Assembly: GCF_003075095.1 (NCBI RefSeq)
Contig: NZ_QCZF01000002.1
Span: forward strand, 477,054 to 541,053
Direction: 5' to 3'
DNA from: Blastococcus litoris
GTDB lineage: Bacteria > Actinomycetota > Actinomycetes > Mycobacteriales > Geodermatophilaceae
DNA: 64,000 nucleotides
Under the pieces are notes generated by a model, which saw only the letters and a program-made list of their open reading frames with translations, made no database searches and was not told the DNA's origin. Position numbers and translations under genes: made by a program. Position 1 is the first letter of the stretch. Each line of letters opens with the position of its first letter. Shown here piece by piece: positions 52,922 to 61,199 of this stretch.

Positions 52922-53718
52922 GCGAACCCCTCGCCTTCCCGACGTCCCTGGGCACGTCGACGGCCGACGAGATCCGGCTGCTCGGCCAGGATCTCACCGC
53001 CGACCTCATGGGCAAGGTCGGCTTCGGCGAGCTGGCGTTCTGGCTGGTCGCGATGCGCCGGCCCACGCCGTCGGAGACCCGCGTGTTCGAGGCGGTGCTG
53101 GTCGCGCTCGCCGACCACGGGTTCACGCCGACGGCGATCGCCGCCCGCCTCACCTACCTCTCGGCGCCCGACTCGCTGCAGGGCGCGCTCGCCGCGGGCC
53201 TGCTCGGCGGGGGATCCCGGTTCCTCGGGGTCACCGAGGACTGCGGCACCTACCTGCACGCGGTGATCGCGGCGCAGGACGACCTGCCCACCGACGACGC
53301 GGGCTGGGACGCCCTCGCCCTCGAGGCCGTCGCCGCGACGCGGGCGGCGAAGCGGTTCGTCCCCGGGCTCGGCCACCCGGTGCACAAGCAGGGCGACCCC
53401 CGGACCCCGGTGCTGATCGGCATCGCCGAGGAGGAGGGCCTGCGCGGGCCGCACCTGCGGCTGTTCGAGGCCATCGGGCGGGTGCACGAGCAGGTGCTCG
53501 GCCGGCGGCTGCCGCTCAACGGCGCCGGCGTGTGCGGCGCGGCGCTCGCGGACCTCGGCCTGCCCGTGGAGCTGCTCCGCGGCTTCGCCCTGCTGGCCCG
53601 CGCGGCCGGCCTGCTCGGCCAGATCGCCGAGGAGCGGCGCCGGCCGATCGGGATGGACGCGTACCTCGCCGTCGACCGCAACGCGGTGTACGTCGACCCG
53701 GCTGACGAGGAGGGCTGA
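52918..53718 (+). CDS. Citryl-CoA lyase-like protein (citrate synthase superfamily, short form)
   Basis: A 266-residue protein, shorter than citrate synthase (about 370-430), like the citryl-CoA lyase group. GLGHPVHKQGDPRTP carries the conserved His and Asp-region, with LPLNGAGVCGAALADLGLP near the end. It would cleave a hydroxyacyl-CoA to acetyl-CoA and an oxo acid, using the CoA ester made by the CaiB-type enzyme. GTG start overlaps the previous stop. The true substrate is not known. Confidence 0.8.
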   Translation: MSEPLAFPTSLGTSTADEIRLLGQDLTADLMGKVGFGELAFWLVAMRRPTPSETRVFEAVLVALADHGFTPTAIAARLTYLSAPDSLQGALAAGLLGGGSRFLGVTEDCGTYLHAVIAAQDDLPTDDAGWDALALEAVAATRAAKRFVPGLGHPVHKQGDPRTPVLIGIAEEEGLRGPHLRLFEAIGRVHEQVLGRRLPLNGAGVCGAALADLGLPVELLRGFALLARAAGLLGQIAEERRRPIGMDAYLAVDRNAVYVDPADEEG

Positions 53719-53720
53719 GC

Positions 53721-54692
53721 GTGCGCGCCGCCGTCCTCACCGAGCCCGGCCAGGCCCCGACCTGCGGGACGCACCCGGATCCCGTGGCGTCCGAGGGCAC
53801 CGCCGTCGTCCGGGTGACCGCGGCGCCGATCGTGCCGCTGGACCTGCTCGCCGCGTCGGGCACCTCCTACTTCGGCCGCCCGGCCGTGCCGTACGTGCCC
53901 GGGGTCCAGGGCGTGGGCGTGGTGGAGGAGTCCGCGTCGCTGCCCGCCGGCACCCGCGTGTGGTTCGCCACGAGCGCCGGCATGGCTCCGGGTGACGGCA
54001 GCCTGGCGCAGCGGTGCGCCGTCCGGGAGGCCGACCTCGTGCCGGTCGACCAGGACCTGCCCGACGAGCACCTCGCCGCCCTCGGGCTGTCGGCCGTGGC
54101 CGCCTGGATGGTGCTGACCGCCCCCGGCCGCCTCCGCGCCGGCGAGACCGTGCTGGTGCTCGGTGCCGGTGGGGCGGTCGGGCAGTCGGCGATCGGTGCG
54201 GCGCGGGTGCTGGGCGCCGGACGGGTCGTCGCCGTCTGCCGGTCCGCGGAGGCGCAGCAGAGGGCCCGCGACCTCGGCGCCGACGAGGTCGTGCCGCTCG
54301 AGGGTGACGCCGACGCCCTCACCGCCCGCTTCCAGGACGCCTGCAACGGCCGGGCCGACGTCGTCGTCGACCCCGTGTTCGGGGTGGCCGCCACCGCGGC
54401 GTCCCGGGTGCTGGGGGAGCGCGGCCGCCTGGTCAACCTGGGCGGCGCCTCCGGCGACGTCGCCGAGTTCTCCTCGGCGGTGCTGCGCAGCCGGTCGGCC
54501 GCGGTGCTCGGGTACACGAACAACGCGCTCACCCCGGCCGAGCGGTCGCAGGCGCTCGCCGCGGTGACCCGGCACGCTGCCGCCGGTCGCATCTCCGTCG
54601 CCCACGAGGTGCTCGACCTCGGGGCCGTGTCCGACGCCTGGCGCCGCCAGGCCGCAGGGGGGACCGGCGCCCGCCTGGTGCTCACCCCCTGA
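53721..54692 (+). CDS. Zinc-type alcohol dehydrogenase/quinone oxidoreductase family protein (MDR)
   Basis: A 323-residue medium-chain dehydrogenase/reductase. The GroES-like N-terminus (APIVPLDLLAASGTSYFG) and Rossmann part with LGAGGAVGQSAIGAARVLGA are evident. Catalytic zinc cysteines are lacking, so it is closer to quinone oxidoreductases using NADPH. GTG start 3 bases after the previous stop. It may reduce an unsaturated or quinonoid intermediate of the pathway. Confidence 0.82.
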   Translation: MRAAVLTEPGQAPTCGTHPDPVASEGTAVVRVTAAPIVPLDLLAASGTSYFGRPAVPYVPGVQGVGVVEESASLPAGTRVWFATSAGMAPGDGSLAQRCAVREADLVPVDQDLPDEHLAALGLSAVAAWMVLTAPGRLRAGETVLVLGAGGAVGQSAIGAARVLGAGRVVAVCRSAEAQQRARDLGADEVVPLEGDADALTARFQDACNGRADVVVDPVFGVAATAASRVLGERGRLVNLGGASGDVAEFSSAVLRSRSAAVLGYTNNALTPAERSQALAAVTRHAAAGRISVAHEVLDLGAVSDAWRRQAAGGTGARLVLTP

Positions 54693-54703
54693 CCCCGTTC
54701 CCG

Positions 54704-54723
54704 CGGCCGGCACCCGCCGGCCG
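54704..54723 (+). repeat. Short hairpin between the oxidoreductase and dioxygenase genes
   Basis: CGGCCGGC and GCCGGCCG form an 8-bp stem with a 4-base loop in the 53-base gap. It may only modulate read-through, since an AGGAGG follows for the next gene. Confidence 0.35.
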
Positions 54724-54745
54724 TCTCCCGTCGCAGGAGGATCCC

Positions 54746-55609
54746 GTGCAGCTGGTCACCGAGGACAACATCACCGACCTGGCGGTGCAGCGCTGGGCCA
54801 CGGCGGAGGACCCGCGCCTCGCCGAGCTGATGACCGCGCTCGTGCGGCATCTGCACGACTTCGCCCGGGAGGTGCGGCTGACCGAGGCGGAGTGGATGGC
54901 CGCGATCCAGTGGCTGAACCGCACCGGGCAGATCAGCAACGAGAAGCGCGAGGAGTTCATCCTCACCTCGGACGTCCTCGGCTTGTCGATGCTCGTCGTC
55001 CAGATGAACCACGCGCTCGACCCGCGGGCGACCCCGGCGACGGTGCTCGGCCCGTTCCACATCGAGGGGTCGCCGCAGCTGGGCTACGGCGAGGACATGT
55101 CGCAGGGGCTCCCCGGTACGCCGCTGTACCTGCACGGCGTCGTCACCGACCTCGACGGCACCCCGGTACCCGGCGCGGTCCTCGACATCTGGCAGGCCGA
55201 CAACGAGGGCCTCTACGAGTCGCAGCACGCCGACGTCGACGAGGCGCGGCTGCGGGCGAAGTACACCAGCCGGGAGGACGGCACCTACTGCTTGCGCACC
55301 GTCGCCCCGCTCGGCTACACGATCCCGATGGACGGCCCGGTCGGCGAGCTCATCTCGCGGACCGAGATCAGCCACTTCCGCCCGGCGCACGTGCACTTCC
55401 TGCTCAACGTGCCGGGCTACGAGCCGCTGATCACCCACCTGTTCCAGGAGGGCGCCGACTACCTGGACAGCGACGTCGTGTTCGGGGTCAAGGCCGAGCT
55501 GGTCGTGCGCTACGACCAGCGCGAGCCCGGCCCGACGCCGGACGGCGGGAGCAGCGACGTGCCGTGGTTCGAGGCGCGGTACGACTTCGTCCTGCAGCCG
55601 CAGGGCTGA
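54746..55609 (+). CDS. Intradiol ring-cleavage dioxygenase (hydroxyquinol/catechol 1,2-dioxygenase type)
   Basis: A 287-residue non-haem Fe(III) enzyme with the N-terminal helical dimerisation part and the beta-sandwich core. Iron ligands Tyr157 (NEGLYES), Tyr191 (PLGYTIP), His215 and His217 (RPAHVHF) are present. It opens a catechol or hydroxyquinol ring between the hydroxyls to a muconate-type acid. The size and sequence style are nearer to hydroxyquinol 1,2-dioxygenase. No maleylacetate reductase or muconate cycloisomerase lies nearby. GTG start after AGGAGG. Confidence 0.87.
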   Translation: MQLVTEDNITDLAVQRWATAEDPRLAELMTALVRHLHDFAREVRLTEAEWMAAIQWLNRTGQISNEKREEFILTSDVLGLSMLVVQMNHALDPRATPATVLGPFHIEGSPQLGYGEDMSQGLPGTPLYLHGVVTDLDGTPVPGAVLDIWQADNEGLYESQHADVDEARLRAKYTSREDGTYCLRTVAPLGYTIPMDGPVGELISRTEISHFRPAHVHFLLNVPGYEPLITHLFQEGADYLDSDVVFGVKAELVVRYDQREPGPTPDGGSSDVPWFEARYDFVLQPQG

Positions 55610-55632
55610 CCTCGGCTCACCGAGCGCCGGGG

Positions 55633-56331
55633 TCAGCCGCCCTGCTGCGCCGCTACCGCCGTCTCGGCCTGGTGCCGGTCCACGCCCAGACCGGCGAGCA
55701 CTCCCGTGCCGTCCTCCACCTCGAGGAGCGCGAGGAGCAGGTGCCCCGTGCCGATCGAGTCGGCGCCGTGCCGCGCCGCCTGGCGGAAGGTCAGCTCCAG
55801 CGCCTTGCGGGCGTGCGCGTCGAACGGGATGAGCGCGGGCACCTGCTCGACCCGCTCGGGCAAGGTGGCCGTCGCCGTGCGGCAGACCGCCTCGACGTCG
55901 ACGTCCTGTGCCCGCAGGATCTCGGCGGCGGCGGTGGGCGAGCTGAGGAGCGCCAGCAGCAGGTGGGGGACGCCGATGGTGGCGTTGCCGTGCTCTCGCG
56001 CATGTTCCTGCGCCCCGACGACCACCGCCCGCGCCTCCTCGGTGAAGCGGCTGAAGCCCTGGCTGGCGTCCAGCGGCTCCCCACCGTCGGACCCCTTCGC
56101 CACGAACCGCTTCTGCGCGGCCTGCTTGCTGACACCCATGCTGCGGCCGATGTCGGACCAGGAGGCCCCCGAACGGCGGGCCTGGTCGACGAAGTGCCCG
56201 ATGAGGTGGTCGGCGACGTCGCCGAGGTGGTCGGCGAGCAGGACGGCGCCGGAGAGCTGGTCGAGTGCGTCGTCGTGCTGGGCGGTGACGGCGGAGATGA
56301 GGTCGTCCAGGCGGACGGAAGCCGAGGTCAT
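55633..56331 (-). CDS. Clp amino-terminal-domain protein with N-terminal helix-turn-helix
   Basis: A 232-residue protein. Residues about 1-80 are helical with a helix-turn-helix-like WSDIGRSMGVSKQAAQKRF; residues about 85-230 hold two Clp-N repeats (ARAVVVGAQEHAREHGNATIGVPHLLLALL, and a second around HARKALELTFRQAARHGADSIGTGHLLLALLE, both in part). There is no ATPase part, so it is not a chaperone. It likely binds DNA and perhaps degradation substrates or a ligand. Two identical dyads overlap its promoter. Confidence 0.8.
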   Translation of the reverse strand: MTSASVRLDDLISAVTAQHDDALDQLSGAVLLADHLGDVADHLIGHFVDQARRSGASWSDIGRSMGVSKQAAQKRFVAKGSDGGEPLDASQGFSRFTEEARAVVVGAQEHAREHGNATIGVPHLLLALLSSPTAAAEILRAQDVDVEAVCRTATATLPERVEQVPALIPFDAHARKALELTFRQAARHGADSIGTGHLLLALLEVEDGTGVLAGLGVDRHQAETAVAAQQGG

Positions 56332-56380
56332 ACGTCAACGCTAGGTTGACGAACGTCCCATCGTCAACCCGCGGTTGACG
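56332..56380 (-). promoter_or_regulatory. Twin operators and leaderless promoter of the Clp-N/HTH gene
   Basis: CGTCAAC-N5-GTTGACG occurs twice (56333-56351 and 56362-56380), centres 29 bases apart. On the minus strand the -35 TTGACG (56367-56362) is in the outer dyad and, after 18 bases, the -10 TAGCGT (56343-56338) is in the inner one; six bases later comes the ATG at 56331. Binding would block both elements. Confidence 0.65.
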
Positions 56381-56388
56381 ATGTGGCC

Positions 56389-56586
56389 TCAGCGGTTCTG
56401 GCGTCGGGCGATGACGACGAGGACGACGAGGATCAGCGGGAACACCGCCCAGGACGGCACCCCGACGGCGGCCAGCAGCGGACCGGCGACGAGCAGCACG
56501 ACCTGGAAGGCGACGAAGATGCCGACGAACAGCACGACGAAGAACAGGGCGGGTCGTTCCATCTGCAGGCGGCGCAGGTAGTCCAT
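56389..56586 (-). CDS. Small membrane protein, two helices
   Basis: A 65-residue protein with a short basic N-terminus (DYLRRLQMERP) and two hydrophobic helices (ALFFVVLFVGIFVAFQVVLL and AVFPLILVVLVVIA), ending RRQNR. ATG at 56586 follows GGAGG. Function unknown. It is read from the region between rnj and the Clp-N/HTH gene. Confidence 0.7.
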   Translation of the reverse strand: MDYLRRLQMERPALFFVVLFVGIFVAFQVVLLVAGPLLAAVGVPSWAVFPLILVVLVVIARRQNR

Positions 56587-56664
56587 GGCCCCTCCTCGGT
56601 TCGTGCGGTCAGGACACCTCAGGCATCGGCACGGCTGTGCCCCGCCTGAAGCCGTCGCTGCCAC

Positions 56665-56688
56665 AACGCCCCACCCGGGTGGGGCGTT
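56665..56688 (-). terminator. Terminator hairpin downstream of rnj
   Basis: AACGCCCCAC-CCGG-GTGGGGCGTT is a perfect 10-bp stem (with further pairing through CCGG) located 11 bases past the rnj stop. Confidence 0.75.
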
Positions 56689-56699
56689 CCTGGTCCCGG

Positions 56700-58385
56700 T
56701 CAGGCGTCGATGACGATGGGGATGATCATCGGGCTGCGCCGGTAGGTGCGGTGCGCCCACTGGCCGACCGCCCGCGAGATCAGCTGTTCGAGCTGGACGG
56801 CGCCGCCCACGCCCTCCTCGGCGGCCCTCGCCAGGGCCTTCTCGACGAGGGGCACGACGGCGTCGAACGTCGTCTCGTCGTGGACGAACCCGCGGGCCAG
56901 GAAGTCCGGGGGCTCGGCCAGCGTGCCGGTGTCGGCGTCGACGATGGCGACGACGGTGATGACGCCCTCCTCGGCCAGGTTGCGCCGGTCCTTGAGGTGG
57001 GCCTCGGTGGCACCGCCGACGGTCTCGCCGTCGACGTAGACGTTCCCGGCGGGCACCTTGCCGCTGATCCGCACGCGACCGTCGACCAGGTCGACGGCGA
57101 AGCCGTCCTCGGCCAGGACGACGCCCTTGGGGTGCACTCCCGTGCGGACGGCGAGCTCGCCGTTGGCCTTGAGGTGCCGCCACTCGCCGTGCACCGGCAT
57201 GACGTTGCGCGGCTTCACGATGTTGTAGCAGTAGACGAGCTCGCCGGCGCTGGCGTGGCCGGACACGTGCACCTTCGCGTTGCCCTTGTGCACCACGTTC
57301 GCGCCCCAGCGGGTCAGCTCGTTGATGACCCGGTAGATCGCGTTCTCGTTGCCGGGCACCAGGGAGCTGGCCAGCAGCACGGTGTCGCCCTCGCTGATGC
57401 GGATGACGTGGTCGCGGTTGGCCATCCGCGCCAGCGCCGCCATCGGCTCGCCCTGGGAGCCGGTGCAGATCAGGCAGACCTGGTCGGCGGGCAGCTTCTC
57501 CAGCACCTTCATGTCGACGACCAGGCCGTCGGGCACCGTCAGGTAGCCCAGCTCGCGCGCGATGCCCATGTTGCGGACCATCGACCGGCCCACGAAGGCC
57601 ACCTTGCGGCCGTGCGCGTGCGCCTGGTCGAGCACCTGCTGGATGCGGTGCACGTGGCTGGCGAAGCTGGAGACGATCACCCGCCGCGGCGCGGTGCGGA
57701 AGACCTTCTCGATCGCCGGGACGAGCTCGCCCTCCGACGTGGTGAAGCCGGGGACCTCCGCGTTGGTGGAGTCGGTGAGGAACAGGTCCACGCCCTCCTC
57801 GCCGAGCCGCGCGAAGCCGCGCAGGTCGGTGATCCGCCGGTCCAGGGGGAACTGGTCCATCTTGAAGTCGCCGGTGTGCAGCACCAGGCCGGCGGCGGTG
57901 CGGATCGCGACGGCGAGCGCGTCGGGGATGGAGTGGTTGACGGCGAGGAACTCCAGGCCGAACGGGCCGAAGTCGACCAGGTCGCCCTCGGAGACCTCCA
58001 CGGTCTCCGGGCGGATCTTGTGCTCCTTGAGCTTGGCCTCGATGAAGGCCAGCGTCAGCTTGGAGCCCACGAGGGGGATGTCGGCCCGTTCGCGCAGCAG
58101 GTAGGGGACGCCGCCGATGTGGTCCTCGTGGCCGTGGGTGAGCACGATCGCCACGACGTCGTCGAGCCGGTCCCGGATCGCGGTGAAGTCGGGGAGGATC
58201 ACGTCGACGCCGGGCTGGTGCTCCTCGGGGAAGAGCACCCCGATGTCGACGACCAGCAGCTTGCCGGCGTGCTCGAACACCGTCATGTTCCGGCCGATCT
58301 CACCGAGACCGCCGAGCGCGATCACCCGCAGGCCGCCGTCGGGCAGCGGTGGGGGTGTGCGCAGTTCACGGTGCGTGCGACTCAT
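56700..58385 (-). CDS. rnj: Ribonuclease J
   Basis: A 561-residue metallo-beta-lactamase/beta-CASP ribonuclease with 5'-exo and endo activity in mRNA and rRNA processing. HGHEDH (84-89), the later metal residues in HTGDFKMD and the GASHVHRIQQ-like FASHVHRIQQ with SGHASAGEL are seen. Length is typical of actinobacterial RNase J. ATG at 58385. dapA, often adjacent, is not present here. Confidence 0.94.
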   Translation of the reverse strand: MSRTHRELRTPPPLPDGGLRVIALGGLGEIGRNMTVFEHAGKLLVVDIGVLFPEEHQPGVDVILPDFTAIRDRLDDVVAIVLTHGHEDHIGGVPYLLRERADIPLVGSKLTLAFIEAKLKEHKIRPETVEVSEGDLVDFGPFGLEFLAVNHSIPDALAVAIRTAAGLVLHTGDFKMDQFPLDRRITDLRGFARLGEEGVDLFLTDSTNAEVPGFTTSEGELVPAIEKVFRTAPRRVIVSSFASHVHRIQQVLDQAHAHGRKVAFVGRSMVRNMGIARELGYLTVPDGLVVDMKVLEKLPADQVCLICTGSQGEPMAALARMANRDHVIRISEGDTVLLASSLVPGNENAIYRVINELTRWGANVVHKGNAKVHVSGHASAGELVYCYNIVKPRNVMPVHGEWRHLKANGELAVRTGVHPKGVVLAEDGFAVDLVDGRVRISGKVPAGNVYVDGETVGGATEAHLKDRRNLAEEGVITVVAIVDADTGTLAEPPDFLARGFVHDETTFDAVVPLVEKALARAAEEGVGGAVQLEQLISRAVGQWAHRTYRRSPMIIPIVIDA

Positions 58386-58440
58386 GCCCCGAACGGTACG
58401 GCGGCGTGCCGACGGCCCCGCAAGGGCCCGGGAAAGCAGA

Positions 58441-58475
58441 ACGGGGGCCACGGCGCAGTGCGCCGTGACCCCCGT
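58441..58475 (-). terminator. Terminator hairpin downstream of the cold-shock gene
   Basis: ACGGGGG and CCCCCGT flank CACGGCGCA and TGCGCCGTG, with a single C/A mismatch, giving a stem of 16 bp. It lies 9 bases past the cspA stop and before the rnj start. Confidence 0.8.
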
Positions 58476-58484
58476 CCCGGTGGA

Positions 58485-58688
58485 TCAGATGGGGCGGACG
58501 TTCTCCGCCTGGGGGCCCTTCTGGCCCTGCGTGACGTCGAACTCCACGGCCTGACCCTCGTCCAGCGACTTGTAGCCGCTGGACTGGATGGCCGAGTAGT
58601 GGCAGAAGACGTCGGCGCCGCCGCCGTCCTGGGCGATGAACCCGAAGCCCTTCTCCGCGTTGAACCACTTCACAGTGCCCTGAGCCAT
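58485..58688 (-). CDS. cspA: Cold-shock protein
   Basis: A 67-residue single-strand nucleic-acid-binding protein. RNP1 KGFGFI and RNP2 VFCHYSAI are both present, after the standard GTVKWFNAE start. It acts as an RNA chaperone, often induced by cold or starvation. ATG at 58688 preceded by GAAGAAG. Confidence 0.95.
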   Translation of the reverse strand: MAQGTVKWFNAEKGFGFIAQDGGGADVFCHYSAIQSSGYKSLDEGQAVEFDVTQGQKGPQAENVRPI

Positions 58689-58718
58689 GCTGTTCTTCTT
58701 CCGTGCTGGGGGTGTCGC

Positions 58719-58739
58719 CGACCGGCAGACTGCCGGTCG
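58719..58739 (-). promoter_or_regulatory. Hairpin in the cspA 5' leader
   Basis: CGACCGGCA and TGCCGGTCG form a perfect 9-bp stem with a 3-base loop, 30 bases upstream of the cspA start. Such leaders can act as thermosensitive elements. The rest of 58740-58980 has no identified feature. Confidence 0.4.
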
Positions 58740-58980
58740 CCGGGTCGCTGCACCACCGGCAGGACCGAGAGGAACGTCAGGCAGAAGACGACTGCGGACG
58801 TTCGAGAACGAAGCAGAGGCACGACAGCGACCGGGGTCAACCCTACGCTGCCGCCGCCCCCCGGCGGCCGGACACCCCTCGTCCGGGTGGCGGCACCCGG
58901 GCTGCACGCCGGCCGGGTCCGTGCCATCGTGCTGCCCAGGGCCGGGCGCCGGGCCCGCGCCGCAGGTCCGGAAGGCAGGC

Positions 58981-59556
58981 ATGAACCAGCAACTGGCCGA
59001 TCGGCTCCGATTCCTCCGCGCGTTCGCCGCCAACCCGCGGCAGGTGGGCGCCATCCTGCCGACGTCCCGGCTGGCCGTCCGCGACATGCTCGACATGGCC
59101 GACGTGCCGGCCGCCTCCCTGGTCGTCGAGCTGGGGGCCGGGACCGGGTCGCAGACGGGCGAGATCCTCGCCCGGATGGGCCCGGACGCCCGGCTGGTGG
59201 CGCTCGAGATCGACCCCCGGCTGGTGGAGCTCCTGGAGGAGCGGTTCGACGACCCGCGCCTGCAGGTGGTGTGCGACTCCGCTGAGCACCTGCGCGACCA
59301 CCTGGGGGAGGAGCGGGCCGACGTCCTCGTGTGCGCGCTGCCGTTCACCTCGCTCGAGCCGGGGCTCCGCCGCCGCATCCTCGAGTCGATGCCCGGCGCG
59401 CTCGGGCCGGGCGGCGTCGCCCTCGTGATCCAGTACTCGCCCCTGATCCAGTCGGAGCTGCGCCGCCTGTTCGGCTCGGTGCGCCGGCGGATCTCGCCCC
59501 TGAACGTGCCGCCGGCCTTCCTGTTCGCCTGCCGGCTCGCGCCGGACGCCGGCTGA
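58981..59556 (+). CDS. Class I SAM-dependent methyltransferase (phospholipid/rRNA adenine methyltransferase-like)
   Basis: A 191-residue protein with motif [13 protein letters not shown], the acidic [15 protein letters not shown], and a [18 protein letters not shown] stretch resembling PmtA-type phospholipid N-methyltransferases and KsgA-like enzymes. It opens with [20 protein letters not shown], a frequent start in this group. ATG at 58981. Substrate unassigned; convergent with the TetR gene. Confidence 0.8.
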   Translation: MNQQLADRLRFLRAFAANPRQVGAILPTSRLAVRDMLDMADVPAASLVVELGAGTGSQTGEILARMGPDARLVALEIDPRLVELLEERFDDPRLQVVCDSAEHLRDHLGEERADVLVCALPFTSLEPGLRRRILESMPGALGPGGVALVIQYSPLIQSELRRLFGSVRRRISPLNVPPAFLFACRLAPDAG

Positions 59557-59559
59557 CCC

Positions 59560-60144
59560 TCAGGCCTGCACGGCCTGCCACACCCGCTCGGCCAGGGCGG
59601 TCTCGGCCGCGGCGAGGTCGACGCCCGGCGCCCCGGCCAGCCAGCGGCGGGCCAGCTCGGCAGGGGGTCCGACGACCAGCACCTCGAGCACCTCGGCAGG
59701 GACGTCGACCACGCGGCCGGCGGCCACCTGGCGGGCGAACCAGCCGTGCAGCTCCGCGGTCCGCGGGCCGATGGTCGCCGCGATGCCGGGGGCGTGCGCG
59801 GGCAGGAACGACGCGTAGGACGACGCGTGGACGTAGCGCGCGACGTCCGGGTGCTCGCGGGTGAAGCGCAGGTAGGACGTCACGACCGCTCGGACGCCGG
59901 TCGCCGCGGTGCGGGTCCGTCCGAGGGTATCGAGGACGGCGTCGAGCAGCTCGCCCAGGCAGCGGCCGTACAGCGCAGCCGCCAGCCCGCCGGCGCTGCC
60001 GAAGTGGTGGTAGAGGCTGCCCAGGCTCACGCCGCTGCGGTCGAGGACCGCCTGCACCGTCATGCCGTCGTGGCCCGCCTCGGTGTGCACCGCGAGCGCG
60101 GCGTCGAGCAGCCGGCCGCTGGTCTCCCGGCCCCGCGACGTCAC
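59560..60144 (-). CDS. TetR family transcriptional regulator
   Basis: A 194-residue regulator. The N-terminal HTH is typical ([30 protein letters not shown], in part), followed by a helical ligand-binding domain. The GTG at 60144 overlaps the SDR stop (GTGA), so both come from the SDR promoter. It likely represses the pair. Confidence 0.85.
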   Translation of the reverse strand: MTSRGRETSGRLLDAALAVHTEAGHDGMTVQAVLDRSGVSLGSLYHHFGSAGGLAAALYGRCLGELLDAVLDTLGRTRTAATGVRAVVTSYLRFTREHPDVARYVHASSYASFLPAHAPGIAATIGPRTAELHGWFARQVAAGRVVDVPAEVLEVLVVGPPAELARRWLAGAPGVDLAAAETALAERVWQAVQA

Positions 60145-60983
60145 AGCGGTGCCCCCGTGAGCCGCGCGGCCTCGTCCCAGAGCGCGGCCGCGAGCGCCGC
60201 GTCGTCGGCGGGGGGCGCCAGCGGCACCTCCGTCTCGAGCTCCACGTAGCGGCCGGTCACCCCCGCGAGCTCCGGTGCGGTCGCCAGGCGCGCCACCCGG
60301 GCGGCACCGACCTCGGGCGCCTCCCACGACCGCTTGGCCAGGCGCAGCAGCAACCCGACCGGGCCGCCGCGGTCGCCCAGCGCCGTCCGCAGCACCCCCG
60401 GGTGGACGGCGTCGATCGCCACCCGGCGAGGCTGCCAGCGGCGGGCCCACAGCGGCGTCATCGCGAGGTTGCACAGCTTGGTGTCGGCGTAGGTGCGCAG
60501 GGAGGAGAACCGCTCGCCCGTCGCGGTCGCCCCCGGTTCCGCCCGGCCCTTGACGTAGAGGCCGGCGCTCACCTGGACGACCCGGGCACCGGACTCCGCC
60601 AGCAGCTCTTCGAGCAGGGCGTTCAGCAGGAAGGGCGCGAGGTGGTTGACGGCGAACGCCTGCTCGACGCCGTCGGCGTTCAGACGCCGGCGGTCGGGCC
60701 ACGTGCCGGCGTTGTGCACCAGCACGTCCAGCCGGGGGCAGGCCGCCAGCACGGCTGCGGCGGACGCCCGGACGCCTGCTGTGTCCGACAGGTCGCCGAC
60801 GACGAGCTCGACCGGCACCTCGTGCGCGGCCCGCAACCGGTCGCGGGCCACCTCGCCACGGCCGGCGTCCCGGGCGAGGAGCACCACGTGCAGGCCCTGC
60901 GCGGCCAGCGCGCCCGCCGTGGCCAGCCCGAGCCCGCTCGCGCCGCCGGTCACCAGCGCGGTGCGTCGTCCGTCCGTCGTCAT
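60141..60983 (-). CDS. Short-chain dehydrogenase, retinol dehydrogenase-like
   Basis: A 280-residue SDR. TGGASGLG (12-19), HNAG (90-93) and the catalytic Ser139, Tyr165 and Lys169 (YADTK) are present. The layout resembles retinol dehydrogenase/WW-domain oxidoreductase-like bacterial proteins. Substrate unknown. It is the first gene of a two-gene operon with TetR. Confidence 0.85.
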   Translation of the reverse strand: MTTDGRRTALVTGGASGLGLATAGALAAQGLHVVLLARDAGRGEVARDRLRAAHEVPVELVVGDLSDTAGVRASAAAVLAACPRLDVLVHNAGTWPDRRRLNADGVEQAFAVNHLAPFLLNALLEELLAESGARVVQVSAGLYVKGRAEPGATATGERFSSLRTYADTKLCNLAMTPLWARRWQPRRVAIDAVHPGVLRTALGDRGGPVGLLLRLAKRSWEAPEVGAARVARLATAPELAGVTGRYVELETEVPLAPPADDAALAAALWDEAARLTGAPL

Positions 60984-61011
60984 GGGCGGACTGTAGCGCG
61001 CAGATGGAGGC

Positions 61012-61033
61012 TTCCTCTAGAAGATTCCTCTAG
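61012..61033 (-). promoter_or_regulatory. Direct repeats upstream of the SDR-TetR operon, candidate operator
   Basis: TTCCTCTAG occurs at 61012-61020 and 61025-61033, 13 bases apart, about 30-50 bases upstream of the SDR start, in the sole AT-richer patch of the 216-base gap. It could be a TetR-family binding site. Confidence 0.45.
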
Positions 61034-61199
61034 TACGGTGGCCCCACTCGACGGCCCCTGACCCCGGTCGTCGGGATCGCGGGCCCCGGCGCGGCGCTGA
61101 GTTCGCCGTCGCCCGGCTGCGGTGCGGCACGCCCGAGGAGCCGGCCGCGGACCCTGCGCACGAGCACCACTCGTCCCCGCTCGGCTGAGCGGCCGGCGG

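Noticed and set aside
61030..61199. Possible small gene between the SDR and methyltransferase genes
   Set aside because: No frame with a ribosome-binding site and sensible composition; only the direct repeats stand out.
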